Notes: a model not told the origin generated them from the sequence alone. A stretch of DNA of 64,000 nt from an uncultured Bacteroidales bacterium (GCA_902792435.1 CADAZN010000001.1:1-64000); one strand, 5' to 3'; shown: positions 8,276 through 17,533, counted from the stretch's first letter. A program made the numbers and translations.

Positions 8276-9112
8276 ATGCTCAAGAAGATATCGAAAATAA
8301 AGAAATGGCAACTTGCCTTGTACTTGCTCCTATTGGCTGCTGTGATAGTGGTGATGTTCATGCTGCGTAACTGTGGTACCGAAAAGGAGCTAGTGGGTGC
8401 TCATTCTAGAGTTGACATCTCGAGTAGCGGAGATACTATAGATGTTGCCATTGAGTATTCGCCATTATCGTTTTATACCTATGGTGATACAATAGGTGGT
8501 TTTAACTATGAGTTTCTTAACCTGTTGAGCACTAGTTGTGGATTAAAATTTAAATATCATCCCATTGTTAGCCTTCAATATGGTCTCAAGGGCTTGAAAG
8601 ATGGCAAATTTGATGTGCTTGCGGCTCAGTTCCCAGTAACTCGTGAGAACAAGGAACATTATCTTTTTACTTCGGCTCTTTATCTTGACAATCAAGTTCT
8701 TGTTCAGCGTAATGATGAAGGGTTAACAATCAATAATCAGCTAGACTTGGCTGGTGACACTGTTAACATTGTTAAGGGATCACCGATGTATGACCGCATT
8801 ATTAGTCTGTCGCGTGAGATAGGAGACACAATTTATGTTGTTCAAGACTCGGTATATGGTCCAGAGCAGCTGTTCCTAATGGTGTCAACAGGAGATATTA
8901 AGTATGCTGTAATCAACGAGTCGATAGCTAAGAAGCTTGCAGCAAGTCATCCCAATGTGGATGTATCACAAGCAATAAGCTTCACTCAGTTTCAATCGTT
9001 GGCGCTTGATAAGGGTAGCAAGAAGTTGTGTGATAACCTGAACGAATGCATACTCAAGGTTAAGAAAATGCCTCAGTATAACGAGTTGCTCAAAAAGTAT
9101 TTCTCCCAATAA
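8276..9112 (+). CDS. Membrane-anchored solute-binding protein (SBP_bac_3-like)
   Basis: A 278-residue protein with an N-terminal membrane anchor (about 12-31, LALYLLLLAAVIVVMFML) and a periplasmic-binding fold: DTIDVAIEYSPLSFYTYGDTI at the start, GLKGLKDGKFDVLAAQFPVT as the usual 'L..G..D.....' element, and YGPEQLFLMVSTGDIKYAVI in the second lobe. This is the family-3 extracellular solute-binding pattern that usually binds polar amino acids. No ABC permease or ATPase follows; instead an AGCS-type sodium symporter begins 12 bases downstream. The binding protein could deliver ligand to that symporter or act as a sensor; both are speculative. Confidence 0.8.
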   Translation: MLKKISKIKKWQLALYLLLLAAVIVVMFMLRNCGTEKELVGAHSRVDISSSGDTIDVAIEYSPLSFYTYGDTIGGFNYEFLNLLSTSCGLKFKYHPIVSLQYGLKGLKDGKFDVLAAQFPVTRENKEHYLFTSALYLDNQVLVQRNDEGLTINNQLDLAGDTVNIVKGSPMYDRIISLSREIGDTIYVVQDSVYGPEQLFLMVSTGDIKYAVINESIAKKLAASHPNVDVSQAISFTQFQSLALDKGSKKLCDNLNECILKVKKMPQYNELLKKYFSQ

Positions 9113-9124
9113 CATCATCTCGAC

Positions 9125-10573
9125 ATGTTTCTTTGTTCAGTACAATGGCTTACCGCTGATGGCTGGTTAAACCAGTTGCTTTCCAAGTTTAATGAATTCT
9201 TGTGGGGCTGGCACTGGCATAGTATAGTTGTTGTGCTTGTGGTTTGCGGTTTATATTTTACTGTAAGAACTCGTTTTGTGCAGTTCCGAATGATTCCTGA
9301 GATGTTTCGTTTGCTTGGGGAATCGTTACCAAAGAAAAAGTCTAAGAATCAAGTGTCATCATTCCAGGCTTTTGCTGTCTCGCTAGCTACTCGTGTTGGA
9401 ACAGGAAACCTGGCAGGTGTGGCTGGAGCTATTGCTGTGGGTGGTCCTGGTGCTGTGTTTTGGATGTGGATGATAGCCTTGATAGGCTCGGCTACGGCTT
9501 TTATTGAGTCAACTCTGGCTCAGTTATATAAACGCCGCAATGGCGAATCATTCATTGGCGGCCCTGCCTATTATATTCTTCATGGCATACATTGGCGTTG
9601 GATGGCAGCGCTATTTGCTGTGCTTATAACGCTCACCTTTGGTCTATCCTATAATTCAATACAAAGCAACACCATTGCTGAGGCGATGAATGCCGCTTTT
9701 GGTCTTGATACCACAATGGTGGGTGTGATTCTAACCGTGCTCTCGCTGGTAATTGTATTTGGTGGGATACACCGCATCGCTATAGTTAGCAGTGTCCTAG
9801 TCCCTTTAATGGCAATTGGATATTTTGTAATGGCACTAGAAATTGTGGTCATGAACTATGACTTGATTCCAAGTGTGTTAAGACTCATTGTTGATAATGC
9901 TTTTGGAATTGGACCAATGGCTGGCGGTGTGGTTGGTGTCGCGATGCGTGAAGGAATAAAACGTGGCCTGTTTAGCAATGAGGCAGGTGAGGGCTCTGCG
10001 CCAAACGTTGCTGCTACGGCATCGGTGAGTCATCCAGTCAAGCAGGGCCTGATTCAAGCATTAGGTGTATTTACCGACACCTTGCTGGTTTGTTCATGCA
10101 CTGCTTTTATAATCCTGCTTACAGGTGTTTATAAGACAGGTGATGTGGAGGGTATTGCATTGACTCAAACTGCAATTGAATCACAGATTGGGCCATCGGG
10201 TAAAATATTTGTGGCTATTGCAATATTCTTTTTCGCTTTTAGCAGTATCATCGGTAATTATTACTATGGTGAAGCTAATATCTTGTTCTTGACAAAAAGA
10301 AAGTGGGTATTATTGGTATATCGATTATTGTCGGGTGGCGTAATGGTAATGATTGGTGCTGTAGCGAGTCTTAAGATCGTGTGGAACTTAGGTGAAGTGT
10401 TTATGGCATTAATTACCTTATGTAACCTTATTGCTATAATGATACTTGGCAAACATGCCTTTTTCTTGCTCAAGGATTATGGGAATCAGAAGCGGAAAGG
10501 TATTAAGAGCCCACAGTTCAAGCGATCGTCGATCCCATCTATAAAGGATGACATAGATGCCTGGAGTGAATAG
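9125..10573 (+). CDS. Sodium:alanine/glycine symporter (AGCS family)
   Basis: A 482-residue inner-membrane protein with about ten to eleven hydrophobic helices. It carries the family signature near residues 90-130 (TRVGTGNLAGVAGAIAVGGP and FIESTLAQLYK) and the later GLFSNEAGEGSAPNVAA motif, both typical of AGCS transporters. It would import alanine, glycine or a related small amino acid with Na+. It follows the binding protein by 12 bases and is followed by ferritin after 39 bases. The C-terminal 30 residues are cytoplasmic and charged. Confidence 0.93.
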   Translation: MFLCSVQWLTADGWLNQLLSKFNEFLWGWHWHSIVVVLVVCGLYFTVRTRFVQFRMIPEMFRLLGESLPKKKSKNQVSSFQAFAVSLATRVGTGNLAGVAGAIAVGGPGAVFWMWMIALIGSATAFIESTLAQLYKRRNGESFIGGPAYYILHGIHWRWMAALFAVLITLTFGLSYNSIQSNTIAEAMNAAFGLDTTMVGVILTVLSLVIVFGGIHRIAIVSSVLVPLMAIGYFVMALEIVVMNYDLIPSVLRLIVDNAFGIGPMAGGVVGVAMREGIKRGLFSNEAGEGSAPNVAATASVSHPVKQGLIQALGVFTDTLLVCSCTAFIILLTGVYKTGDVEGIALTQTAIESQIGPSGKIFVAIAIFFFAFSSIIGNYYYGEANILFLTKRKWVLLVYRLLSGGVMVMIGAVASLKIVWNLGEVFMALITLCNLIAIMILGKHAFFLLKDYGNQKRKGIKSPQFKRSSIPSIKDDIDAWSE

Positions 10574-10612
10574 TTAACTTTCAACTAATCATATATATTA
10601 AAATCAACAGAA

Positions 10613-11098
10613 ATGAATATCTCAAAAAAAATGCAAGACGCGTTTAACGCGCAAATTACAGCTGAACTTTATTCTTCTAATCTTTATCTTGACATGGCTT
10701 TCTGGTTCCGCAAAGAGGGATGGAAAGGTTTTGCCAATTGGATGTTTAAGCAAAGTGATGAAGAAAAGGAGCATGCTCTTGACATGGCAAACTTTGTGTT
10801 AGATCGTGGCGGCGAGGTGATAGTAGATGCTATTAATAAGCCTGATGGTAAGTACAAAGATCCAAAAGATGTCTTTGAACAGACTCTGGCTCATGAACAA
10901 TGGGTAACTGAGAAGATTAATGAGCTTGCCGATGTGGCTGAAGAATTAAAAGACAGGGCTTCGGCTAACTTCGTTGGCAAGTATATTGATGAACAAGTTG
11001 AGGAGGAGAAATCGGTGCGTGATATCTTGAACTTATTCCGTCATCGCGATGGGCACACTGTTGCTACTATCGACGACTTAGTGGGAGCAGGAGAGTAA
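10613..11098 (+). CDS. ftnA: Ferritin, iron storage protein
   Basis: A 161-residue bacterial non-haem ferritin, normal length. The ferroxidase-site residues are in place: Glu18 in ITAELYSSN, the Glu50/Glu51 and His54 cluster in SDEEKEHALDM, and the later EQW and EEEKS glutamates. It oxidises Fe(II) and stores iron as a 24-mer shell in the cytoplasm, limiting Fenton chemistry. It sits 39 bases after the symporter gene; no promoter box is obvious in that gap, so it may be read through or have a weak own promoter. It ends at a bidirectional terminator. Confidence 0.96.
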   Translation: MNISKKMQDAFNAQITAELYSSNLYLDMAFWFRKEGWKGFANWMFKQSDEEKEHALDMANFVLDRGGEVIVDAINKPDGKYKDPKDVFEQTLAHEQWVTEKINELADVAEELKDRASANFVGKYIDEQVEEEKSVRDILNLFRHRDGHTVATIDDLVGAGE

Positions 11099-11113
11099 CT
11101 TTACTTACAGTAT

Positions 11114-11160
11114 AAAAATGATTCCCTAGTATAGCGGTGGCTAAACTAGGGAATTGTTGT
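11114..11160. terminator. Bidirectional terminator between ftnA and aguB
   Basis: ATTCCCTAGT (11121-11130) pairs perfectly with ACTAGGGAAT (11145-11154). On the minus strand the stem is followed by CATTTTTATAC, a good T tract; on the plus strand by TGTTGTTT. It serves the convergent ftnA and aguB genes. Confidence 0.8.
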
Positions 11161-11205
11161 TTAAAAGATAATTAGGTGTAAGTGCCTTTTGGATACGGTT
11201 TTTCC

Positions 11206-12081
11206 TTAATCAAGAAATCGGTGGTCTAAACCTTTATAGTGGTCGATGCGACGGTCGCGTAGGAATGGCCACCAACGACGAACTCGTTCAGTTCGCTCAA
11301 GATTGACATCTACGATGGTTTCTTCTTCATCGGTGCTTGAGGCGCAATGTAGTATCTCTCCTTGTTGGCCAGCGATGAAGCTGCTTCCCCAAAACTCGAT
11401 GCCGCGAGTTTGTCCGCTTGGGTCAGGTTCATGGCCTACTCGATTTACTGTTACTACTGGAATGCCGTTGGCAACGGCATGACCTAGTTGAACAGTCATC
11501 CAAGCATTGAGCTGACGCATTTTCTCGTTTTCATTGTCGCTGCTCTCAAAACCTATGGCAGTGGGGTAGATGAGCAAGTCGGCACCACGCAATGCCATTA
11601 ATCGAGCTGCTTCGGGATACCATTGGTCCCAGCATACCAGCACACCAAGCTTGCCCAAACTTGTGTTGATGGGTTCAAAGCCTAAGTCACCTGGTGTGAA
11701 ATAGAATTTTTCGTAGTAGGCAGGATCGTCGGGGATGTGCATTTTTCGGTACTTTCCAGCAATAGTTCCGTCGTTATCAAAAACTACTGCAGTGTTATGG
11801 TGAAGTCCTGGCGCTCTTCGCTCAAAAAGTGAGGTCACAATTACGACATTGTTCTCTTTTGCAGCCTTAGCATAGGTTTCGGTTGTCTTGCTTGGTATAG
11901 CGATAGCTAAATCGAAATTGTCGACATTCTCCTCTTGACAGAAGTAGAGAGAATCGTGCAATTCTTGAAGAACGATTAGTTGCGCACCTTCTTTGGCTAA
12001 TTTGCCTATTTTTTCAATAATCCTCGATCGGTTGTTGTTTAGATCGCTGGTGTTGTGCTGTTGAATAATACCTATTTTCAT
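11206..12081 (-). CDS. aguB: N-carbamoylputrescine amidohydrolase (nitrilase family)
   Basis: A 291-residue carbon-nitrogen hydrolase. The nitrilase triad is visible: Glu40 in IVLQELHDS, Lys113 in GKYRKMHIPDD and Cys150 in GVLVCWDQWYPEAAR. The CWDQWYPE and HIPDDPAYYEKFYF context is characteristic of N-carbamoylputrescine amidases. It converts N-carbamoylputrescine to putrescine, CO2 and ammonia in the cytoplasm. Its start overlaps the stop of the agmatine deiminase gene by four bases, so the two steps of the pathway are translationally coupled. Confidence 0.94.
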   Translation of the reverse strand: MKIGIIQQHNTSDLNNNRSRIIEKIGKLAKEGAQLIVLQELHDSLYFCQEENVDNFDLAIAIPSKTTETYAKAAKENNVVIVTSLFERRAPGLHHNTAVVFDNDGTIAGKYRKMHIPDDPAYYEKFYFTPGDLGFEPINTSLGKLGVLVCWDQWYPEAARLMALRGADLLIYPTAIGFESSDNENEKMRQLNAWMTVQLGHAVANGIPVVTVNRVGHEPDPSGQTRGIEFWGSSFIAGQQGEILHCASSTDEEETIVDVNLERTERVRRWWPFLRDRRIDHYKGLDHRFLD

Positions 12082-13121
12082 TTTTTAATAAAGTTTTCGG
12101 GTATCTGCATTGTGATGCAGTGTAATGAGCCATGTTGTTTTATCAATGAGTTGCAGTCAATACCTATAACATTTCTATCAGGAAAGACCTGTGATATAGT
12201 ATCGAGAGCAAGCTGGTCGGTCTCTTTTTGTGCGTAAGTGGGAACTAAAACTTGTGTGTTAGTAATGAGAAAATTGGCATAGGTTGCCGGAAGTCGATTG
12301 CCGTCGTCATCATAAATGGCTGTGGGGCAGGGTAGAGGTACAAGATTGAAGCATTCACCATCAGCATTTGTCATGTTTTTAAGCTCCTGTTCCATTAGCT
12401 GAAGTGACTTGTATTGTTCATCTTGCTCATTGTCGCATTTCACATAGACTATTGTGTTTTTGGGGGCCAATCGTGCTAGAGTGTCGATGTGCGCATCGGT
12501 GTCGTCGCCAACGAGTTCACCGTTATTTAGCCATAGAACTTTCTTCGCCCCAAGCCTAGACTTTAACACTAGCTCTATTTGTGATTTGTTGAGGGCGCTA
12601 TTTCGGTTAGGGGAGAGCAAGCAACGGCTTGTTGTGAGGATTGTACCCTTGCCATCGCTCTCAATAGATCCACCTTCCAGCACAAAATCTTGGCAATTGA
12701 CTAATTGGGCATTAAATAGATGTGATATTTGGCGACACACTCGATTGTCATAACATGCGGCAAACTTCATTCCCCAAGCATCAAACTTGAAGTCAAGCAT
12801 ATAATTCCCATCTTTACAAGATACAGAAATTGGGCCGAAGTCTCTTGCCCATGTGTCGTTAGTTCTTGTTTCGCAATATATTATTTTATTTTCACATTCA
12901 ATACCTTTTAAATCATGCTTTACTTCTGTTATGTTCGGAGCTATGATAATAAGCCTCATTTCCTTGACAATTGCTTTGGCGAGCTCTATGTAGCATGATT
13001 TCACTTCGTTGAGCATTGTCGCCCAATCAGTATCATGATGTGGCCAAGCGATAAGTATTGCATCCTGGCGATTCCACTCGGCAGGCATGATATGATTGGA
13101 GAGATTAAGATTGTTGTTCAT
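12078..13121 (-). CDS. aguA: Agmatine deiminase
   Basis: A 347-residue member of the peptidyl-arginine-deiminase-like fold. Signatures are MPAEWNRQDAILIAWPH near the N-terminus, TRTNDTWARDFGPI, FVLEGGSIESDGKGT and the C-terminal catalytic cysteine Cys335 in GSLHCITMQIP. It hydrolyses agmatine to N-carbamoylputrescine and ammonia. An alternative start is the Met at residue 12 (MPAEW), but the longer form fits the usual length. It is the middle gene of a three-gene operon, 26 bases after a small acidic protein and overlapping aguB. Confidence 0.94.
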   Translation of the reverse strand: MNNNLNLSNHIMPAEWNRQDAILIAWPHHDTDWATMLNEVKSCYIELAKAIVKEMRLIIIAPNITEVKHDLKGIECENKIIYCETRTNDTWARDFGPISVSCKDGNYMLDFKFDAWGMKFAACYDNRVCRQISHLFNAQLVNCQDFVLEGGSIESDGKGTILTTSRCLLSPNRNSALNKSQIELVLKSRLGAKKVLWLNNGELVGDDTDAHIDTLARLAPKNTIVYVKCDNEQDEQYKSLQLMEQELKNMTNADGECFNLVPLPCPTAIYDDDGNRLPATYANFLITNTQVLVPTYAQKETDQLALDTISQVFPDRNVIGIDCNSLIKQHGSLHCITMQIPENFIKK

Positions 13122-13147
13122 TAAGATATGGGTAAACTTGGATGCTG

Positions 13148-13372
13148 TTATTCGTTAAGATCTTCCCAGAATTCGTCGCGATCTTGCAATTGTTCGTCAA
13201 TAAAATCTTGATAACCGGTTTTTATGTCATATCCCATATCATCGCACCACACGCTGTAATCTTCCTTTAGTTGTGGATCATTATTCATCATGCTCGCAAA
13301 TTCTTGTTCCACTTCGCTTGTGCGTGCAAACTGGTCGAGCAATGTTCTCAAAATCTCAGAAATATCGTTCAT
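13148..13372 (-). CDS. Small acidic protein of unknown function, first gene of the agmatine operon
   Basis: A 74-residue soluble protein very rich in Asp and Glu (DEQLQDRDEFWEDLNE at the C-terminus). It has no signal peptide or membrane segment and is predicted mostly helical. I do not recognise a domain. It has its own promoter (boxes at 13417-13424 and 13444-13446) and lies 26 bases before aguA, so it is probably co-transcribed with the polyamine genes. Codon use and frame look real. Confidence 0.75.
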   Translation of the reverse strand: MNDISEILRTLLDQFARTSEVEQEFASMMNNDPQLKEDYSVWCDDMGYDIKTGYQDFIDEQLQDRDEFWEDLNE

Positions 13373-13416
13373 GATAACAAAGTATTAATAAAGGGTAAAT
13401 GTGAGTTTTAAGTTTT

Positions 13417-13446
13417 CAAAAATAGTACATTTAGAGAATGTGACAA
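13417..13446 (-). promoter_or_regulatory. Promoter of the agmatine operon
   Basis: Minus strand -7 box TATTTTTG at 13417-13424 and TTG at 13444-13446, 19 bases apart. Confidence 0.7.
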
Positions 13447-13494
13447 TAGAAATAAACGAAAACTTATTAACAACCACCAAAAATCATTGTTTTT

Positions 13495-13527
13495 TTTGTT
13501 CTAGTAAAAAATAATGTGTTATTTTTG
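13495..13527 (+). promoter_or_regulatory. Promoter of the DUF4836 lipoprotein gene
   Basis: TTTG at 13495-13498 and TATTTTTG at 13520-13527, spacing 21. The start codon follows 20 bases later. Confidence 0.78.
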
Positions 13528-13547
13528 CATACAAAATTTCGTTAAAT

Positions 13548-15056
13548 ATGATGAAGGTAAGATGTTTATTTTCACTGCTTGTGCTCTTGATAATGGTATC
13601 ATGTAGCACTACCGACGAGAAACTTCGTTCAATGATTCCCGAAGATGCTGTTGGTGTAGTTCGTATTGATGTCAATCAAGTGCTATCAAAAGCCGGGATG
13701 ATCAAGAAAGACAATGAGGAAATTGTTGTCCCTGAGCGTCTTAAAAGTTTGATTGATGAATCAGATCCGACAGTACTTGGTGATATACTTTATAATTTGC
13801 CTCAATCTGGAATTGATGTGAATAATGATTGCTATGTTTTCTTTTCACCTGGTATTTTCAAAGCGGTAGCATTATTACCTCTCATAAATGAAGACGAAAC
13901 TAGCGCCATGGTCAGAAAGATCACATCTAGCAAGATGGAAGACATTGGTGGGGTAGAATTCGCCTCATATCTAGACTATGCTTATGTTATTGATGATGGT
14001 GTGCTGATGATTGGACGATACAGCACTCCTGTTGATGCCAACGTTGCTGCCAATGCCGCTGGAGACATTTTAGGTAAGACTAAGCCAAGCCTTCTTGCCA
14101 ATGAAGATGTTTCGAAAAATCTTTCAGACTCTTGTGATGTGAGTGCTTATATCAATGTGAAGGATTTTAGCACTATCCTTAAGAAGAACTCACGTTTCAG
14201 CACAATTTTCGGAAACGTTCCCGCAATAGAGCTTATTACTGATAGCGGAATTAAAGCTGTTGTTTCAAATATAGACTTCAAGTTGGAAAAGAACGAAGAA
14301 TGTGCACAAATTTCCACCCACTTCATCTACCAGAAGAATGGCCAATTCCAAAAACTTTATGATAATATAATTTCAACATCCACTGAGAATGATACTACGG
14401 TACTAAATCTCATACCTGGCGAGCTTGATACTTATGTGGCAATGAATGTTGACGGCAACAAACTTGCTAACATGCCTCAAATGGCAAAGATGTTTGATGT
14501 TCTTGAGGCAACACCTCTTACATCTGGGTTGAAGCATAAAGAAATACTTTCGTCTATAAAAGGATCTCTGGTTTTTGGATTAAGTGATAGTAATGTTGGT
14601 GGCTACAACTTTGTTGTTGCTGCTAAATCGACAAATCCAGATCTTATAACAAATGATATAATAAATGTTGCTAATAAGCGTGGGCAAAGCCCATATCAGT
14701 ATGATGGTGAGTACTTATATGATTATGGAAGTCAAGGTATTGCTTTGGGACAAACTGAAGATGCTTTTTATTTGAGGTGCGTCGATTACCAGACAGGATA
14801 TAGCGCTACTGAGTTAGCATTTTTCCTTAAAAAAATGAAAGAATCCTCGATTGCAATTTATCACATGTTCAAAATTGGAAACAATGAAGAAGGTTGCTTA
14901 AATTGGGGTATGCATGACAAATCAGAAGGAAATGGTTTATACTTCACAGCAAACGAGCAAGAAAATGTGGTAGTATCGGTACTTAGGTGTTTGTGCTGGA
15001 AAGAACCAAACAGCAGTGTTGAAGAAAGCGAGAGCGATGAAGACTATGGATTCTAA
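13548..15056 (+). CDS. DUF4836-family lipoprotein
   Basis: A 502-residue protein with a lipoprotein signal (RCLFSLLVLLIMVSCST; lipobox VSC), so anchored in the outer or inner membrane. The mature N-terminus IPEDAVGVVRIDVNQVLSKAG matches the opening seen in DUF4836 proteins, and later LIPGELDTYVAMNVDGNKL repeats the same type of motif, suggesting two related halves. The family's biochemical role is unknown to me. It is a single-gene unit with a full promoter. The C-terminus is acidic (EESESDED). Confidence 0.78.
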   Translation: MMKVRCLFSLLVLLIMVSCSTTDEKLRSMIPEDAVGVVRIDVNQVLSKAGMIKKDNEEIVVPERLKSLIDESDPTVLGDILYNLPQSGIDVNNDCYVFFSPGIFKAVALLPLINEDETSAMVRKITSSKMEDIGGVEFASYLDYAYVIDDGVLMIGRYSTPVDANVAANAAGDILGKTKPSLLANEDVSKNLSDSCDVSAYINVKDFSTILKKNSRFSTIFGNVPAIELITDSGIKAVVSNIDFKLEKNEECAQISTHFIYQKNGQFQKLYDNIISTSTENDTTVLNLIPGELDTYVAMNVDGNKLANMPQMAKMFDVLEATPLTSGLKHKEILSSIKGSLVFGLSDSNVGGYNFVVAAKSTNPDLITNDIINVANKRGQSPYQYDGEYLYDYGSQGIALGQTEDAFYLRCVDYQTGYSATELAFFLKKMKESSIAIYHMFKIGNNEEGCLNWGMHDKSEGNGLYFTANEQENVVVSVLRCLCWKEPNSSVEESESDEDYGF

Positions 15057-15139
15057 TTAATCCATTAATTGAGCATTTATCGTCTGCTTTTGATTTAGCC
15101 TCGACCTGCAAGTGTTTTTTTAAAATCTTTTTGTGTATA

Positions 15140-16396
15140 TCATTCAAACTTCATAGTTGAAGTTGGCTTGATAGTTGACACTATATATGAAGGTCCAATA
15201 AGTGTCACGTAACAAATAACAAGGATTGCAATATTCAACAATACTAGTGATGTGATATTGATGTCGATAGGGACATAATTCATATAATAGGCATTAGGGT
15301 CAAGTTTGATTATGTGAAATTGTTTTTGGAGCAGTCCAAGACCAATTCCTAATAGATTCCCTATGATAATAGATTTGAATATTATTTTATGCGTCAAGAA
15401 AATGAAGATGCGCCTAATAGATGAATTATTTGCACCTAATGCTTTCATCAGGCCAATCATCTTAATTCTCTCAAGGACAACCATGAGCAATGCAGCAATA
15501 AGAGTGAACGCCGATACGATCATCATCAGTACAAGAATAATTACCACATTCATATCAAGCATTCCTAGCCATGTGAAGAACGCAATGTTATTTTGACGAG
15601 TACTAGTTACATTGTAAACTGTTGTATTGTCATTGTTATTGATTGACTGCATAGCGAGTTTGCCGTAAAGATTGTAGGCATCTTTTTCAACATTTGAAAC
15701 ATCATTCAGGTTAACCCCGACATAATTGCCTTCATGAATCTTCCAATCATTCACACTTTGAAGAAGTGCAATGTTGCCAATAATGTAAGATTTGTCAAAC
15801 GTGTCAAAGTCGGTGTTAAATATGCCTACAATTTTGCAGTTCCGTACTTTTACTTTGTCGTCAATAAAATAGGTGAATATTTTATCATTGACTTTAAGAT
15901 TAAGTTGCTTGGCTATTGTGCTTGAGAGGATAATCTCTTGATTGTTGCTCACCTGATTAAAGGTGGGAACGCGTCCTTCGAGTAAATGTTGTTTTAAGAA
16001 AGAGAAATCGTAGTTCTCATCAACACCTCTGAATTGTAATCCTTTGAAATCGTTATCGGTCTTTAGTATCGCAGGCTTTTCGGCAATTAACGAGAAGTTG
16101 GTCATCTTGTTTATAAGATCGGAGTCTTTCGTTAGTGTGTTGGACACTTCTCGGAAATCAACTAACGAATAATTGTCGTCAATACCAATTGCGCCATTTG
16201 TCACTTTAAGATGAGAGTCAAGGCTGTTAATCTTAGTTGTTATTTCTTTTTTGAACCCCATAACAATCTCGACTGAAAGAATGATGATGATAATAGCTAG
16301 TATCATTCCAACAAGAGCAACAGTTAAGCTGGGGGATCCCGACTTAATTTTGTTGCTCAGTTTTAATCTTGATGCTATGAAAAACTCAAATCTCAT
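15140..16396 (-). CDS. LolC/E-like ABC transporter permease (FtsX domain)
   Basis: A 418-residue permease with four transmembrane helices: one near residue 25-50 (VALVGMILAIIIIILSVEIV), a large extracytoplasmic MacB-PCD-type domain, then three C-terminal helices with the FtsX domain (LMVVLERIKMIGLMKALGAN). This is the lipoprotein-releasing or MacB-like arrangement. The longer frame could begin at 16435, but the -7 box at 16433-16440 puts the transcript start inside that extension, so the ATG at 16396 (MRFEFFIASRL, a typical LolC/E opening) is chosen. No ATPase gene is adjacent. Likely role: extraction of lipoproteins from the inner membrane. Confidence 0.85.
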   Translation of the reverse strand: MRFEFFIASRLKLSNKIKSGSPSLTVALVGMILAIIIIILSVEIVMGFKKEITTKINSLDSHLKVTNGAIGIDDNYSLVDFREVSNTLTKDSDLINKMTNFSLIAEKPAILKTDNDFKGLQFRGVDENYDFSFLKQHLLEGRVPTFNQVSNNQEIILSSTIAKQLNLKVNDKIFTYFIDDKVKVRNCKIVGIFNTDFDTFDKSYIIGNIALLQSVNDWKIHEGNYVGVNLNDVSNVEKDAYNLYGKLAMQSINNNDNTTVYNVTSTRQNNIAFFTWLGMLDMNVVIILVLMMIVSAFTLIAALLMVVLERIKMIGLMKALGANNSSIRRIFIFLTHKIIFKSIIIGNLLGIGLGLLQKQFHIIKLDPNAYYMNYVPIDINITSLVLLNIAILVICYVTLIGPSYIVSTIKPTSTMKFE

Positions 16397-16432
16397 TCTT
16401 GGTGATGCTAAATCTAAATCAGAAATTATTTG

Positions 16433-16440
16433 CAAAAATA
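16433..16440 (-). promoter_or_regulatory. -7 box of the LolC/E-like permease gene
   Basis: Minus strand TATTTTTG followed by CA, 36 bases upstream of the chosen ATG at 16396. It decides the start codon of that gene. Confidence 0.65.
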
Positions 16441-16494
16441 CTTATTTTTTCCTCATCTATTCCATTTTTAGTTTTATTTTATTCTCTAATTTAT

Positions 16495-16502
16495 TAATTT
16501 TG
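16495..16502 (+). promoter_or_regulatory. -7 box of the Yip1-like/smpB unit
   Basis: TAATTTTG followed by CA, only 11 bases before the first ATG (16514), 26 before the second in-frame ATG (16529). Confidence 0.65.
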
Positions 16503-16513
16503 CACCCTGATTC

Positions 16514-17074
16514 ATGATAAAACGAGATATGTTGAAAAAAATTCTATTAGTAATCATAAAGCCTAAACTGGGTTGGCAGTATATTGACGACAGTGGGAAC
16601 TCGACACAGAGAGTGCTCTCGGGTTTGTTTTTTCCATTACTTGCTGTCTTAGCAATATCATCTTTCATACCCATGATATATGACAGTACAACCCATGACC
16701 TTTCATCTTCGTTGATGGATGCAATAGTAGCATTCTCAAAATATATGCTCACTTATTTTCTGTGCAGCTATTTGTTGTCGGGGTTCTATCCAGAGTTTTC
16801 ACGTAGTCAGATTGCACTGTCCAAACTTAACAATTACATCATATATAACTTGTCGTTCATGATTATATTGTCAATATTGATGAATATACTAAACGCAGAG
16901 TTGTCTGTGTTGTATTTCATGTTTCTTTATATGCCATATGTTGCCTATATGGGATTGGATTTCTTGGGGTTAAAAACCGATAAGAGAATGAAGTTTTTTA
17001 TAATATCTTCTTTAATGATGATGGCGCTTCCTTTTGTTATTGGCTTAATACTCAACTCTTTAATCAAGAAGTAA
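16514..17074 (+). CDS. Yip1-family-like membrane protein
   Basis: A 186-residue polytopic membrane protein with five hydrophobic segments (about 36-55, 75-95, 110-130, 130-150 and 160-182). The opening KKILLVIIKPKLGWQYIDDS and the overall layout resemble Bacteroidota Yip1-family proteins. Its exact role is unknown. The true start may be Met6 (16529), since the -7 box ends just 11 bases before the first ATG. It precedes smpB by six bases and is probably co-transcribed with it. Confidence 0.75.
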   Translation: MIKRDMLKKILLVIIKPKLGWQYIDDSGNSTQRVLSGLFFPLLAVLAISSFIPMIYDSTTHDLSSSLMDAIVAFSKYMLTYFLCSYLLSGFYPEFSRSQIALSKLNNYIIYNLSFMIILSILMNILNAELSVLYFMFLYMPYVAYMGLDFLGLKTDKRMKFFIISSLMMMALPFVIGLILNSLIKK

Positions 17075-17080
17075 TATATT

Positions 17081-17533
17081 ATGAAACCAAATAATATAAA
17101 TATTAAAAATCGTCGTGCTTCCTTTGATTTTGAAATCATAGAAAGTTTTACGGCTGGCATTGTTTTGACTGGGACCGAGATAAAGTCTATACGCCAAGGA
17201 AAGGCTGGTTTGACCGACACTTATTGCATGGTTGAGAACAATGAACTATGGATGAAAGGAATGTATATTGCTGAATATAGCTATGGTTCTTATAATAACC
17301 ATGCTACTCATCGCGACCGCAAACTTCTTCTTAATCGCAAAGAGATAAACAAGATTGCAAAAGCGGCGCAACAACCAGGATATTCAATTGTTCCATTGCG
17401 ATTGTTTATCGATGATCGTGGCCTAGCTAAAGTTGTTATTGCTATAGCAAGAGGTAAAAAACAATATGATAAACGACAGGCAATAAAAGAACGCGAAGAT
17501 AAGCGCGCAATTGACAGGATGTTGAAGAAATAA
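17081..17533 (+). CDS. smpB: SsrA-binding protein SmpB
   Basis: A 150-residue SmpB of normal length. The N-terminal [18 protein letters not shown], the central [19 protein letters not shown], and the basic C-terminal tail ([18 protein letters not shown]) that reaches into the decoding centre are all present. It binds tmRNA and brings it to stalled ribosomes for trans-translation. It follows the Yip1-like gene by six bases. The tmRNA gene is not in this window. Confidence 0.96.
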   Translation: MKPNNINIKNRRASFDFEIIESFTAGIVLTGTEIKSIRQGKAGLTDTYCMVENNELWMKGMYIAEYSYGSYNNHATHRDRKLLLNRKEINKIAKAAQQPGYSIVPLRLFIDDRGLAKVVIAIARGKKQYDKRQAIKEREDKRAIDRMLKK

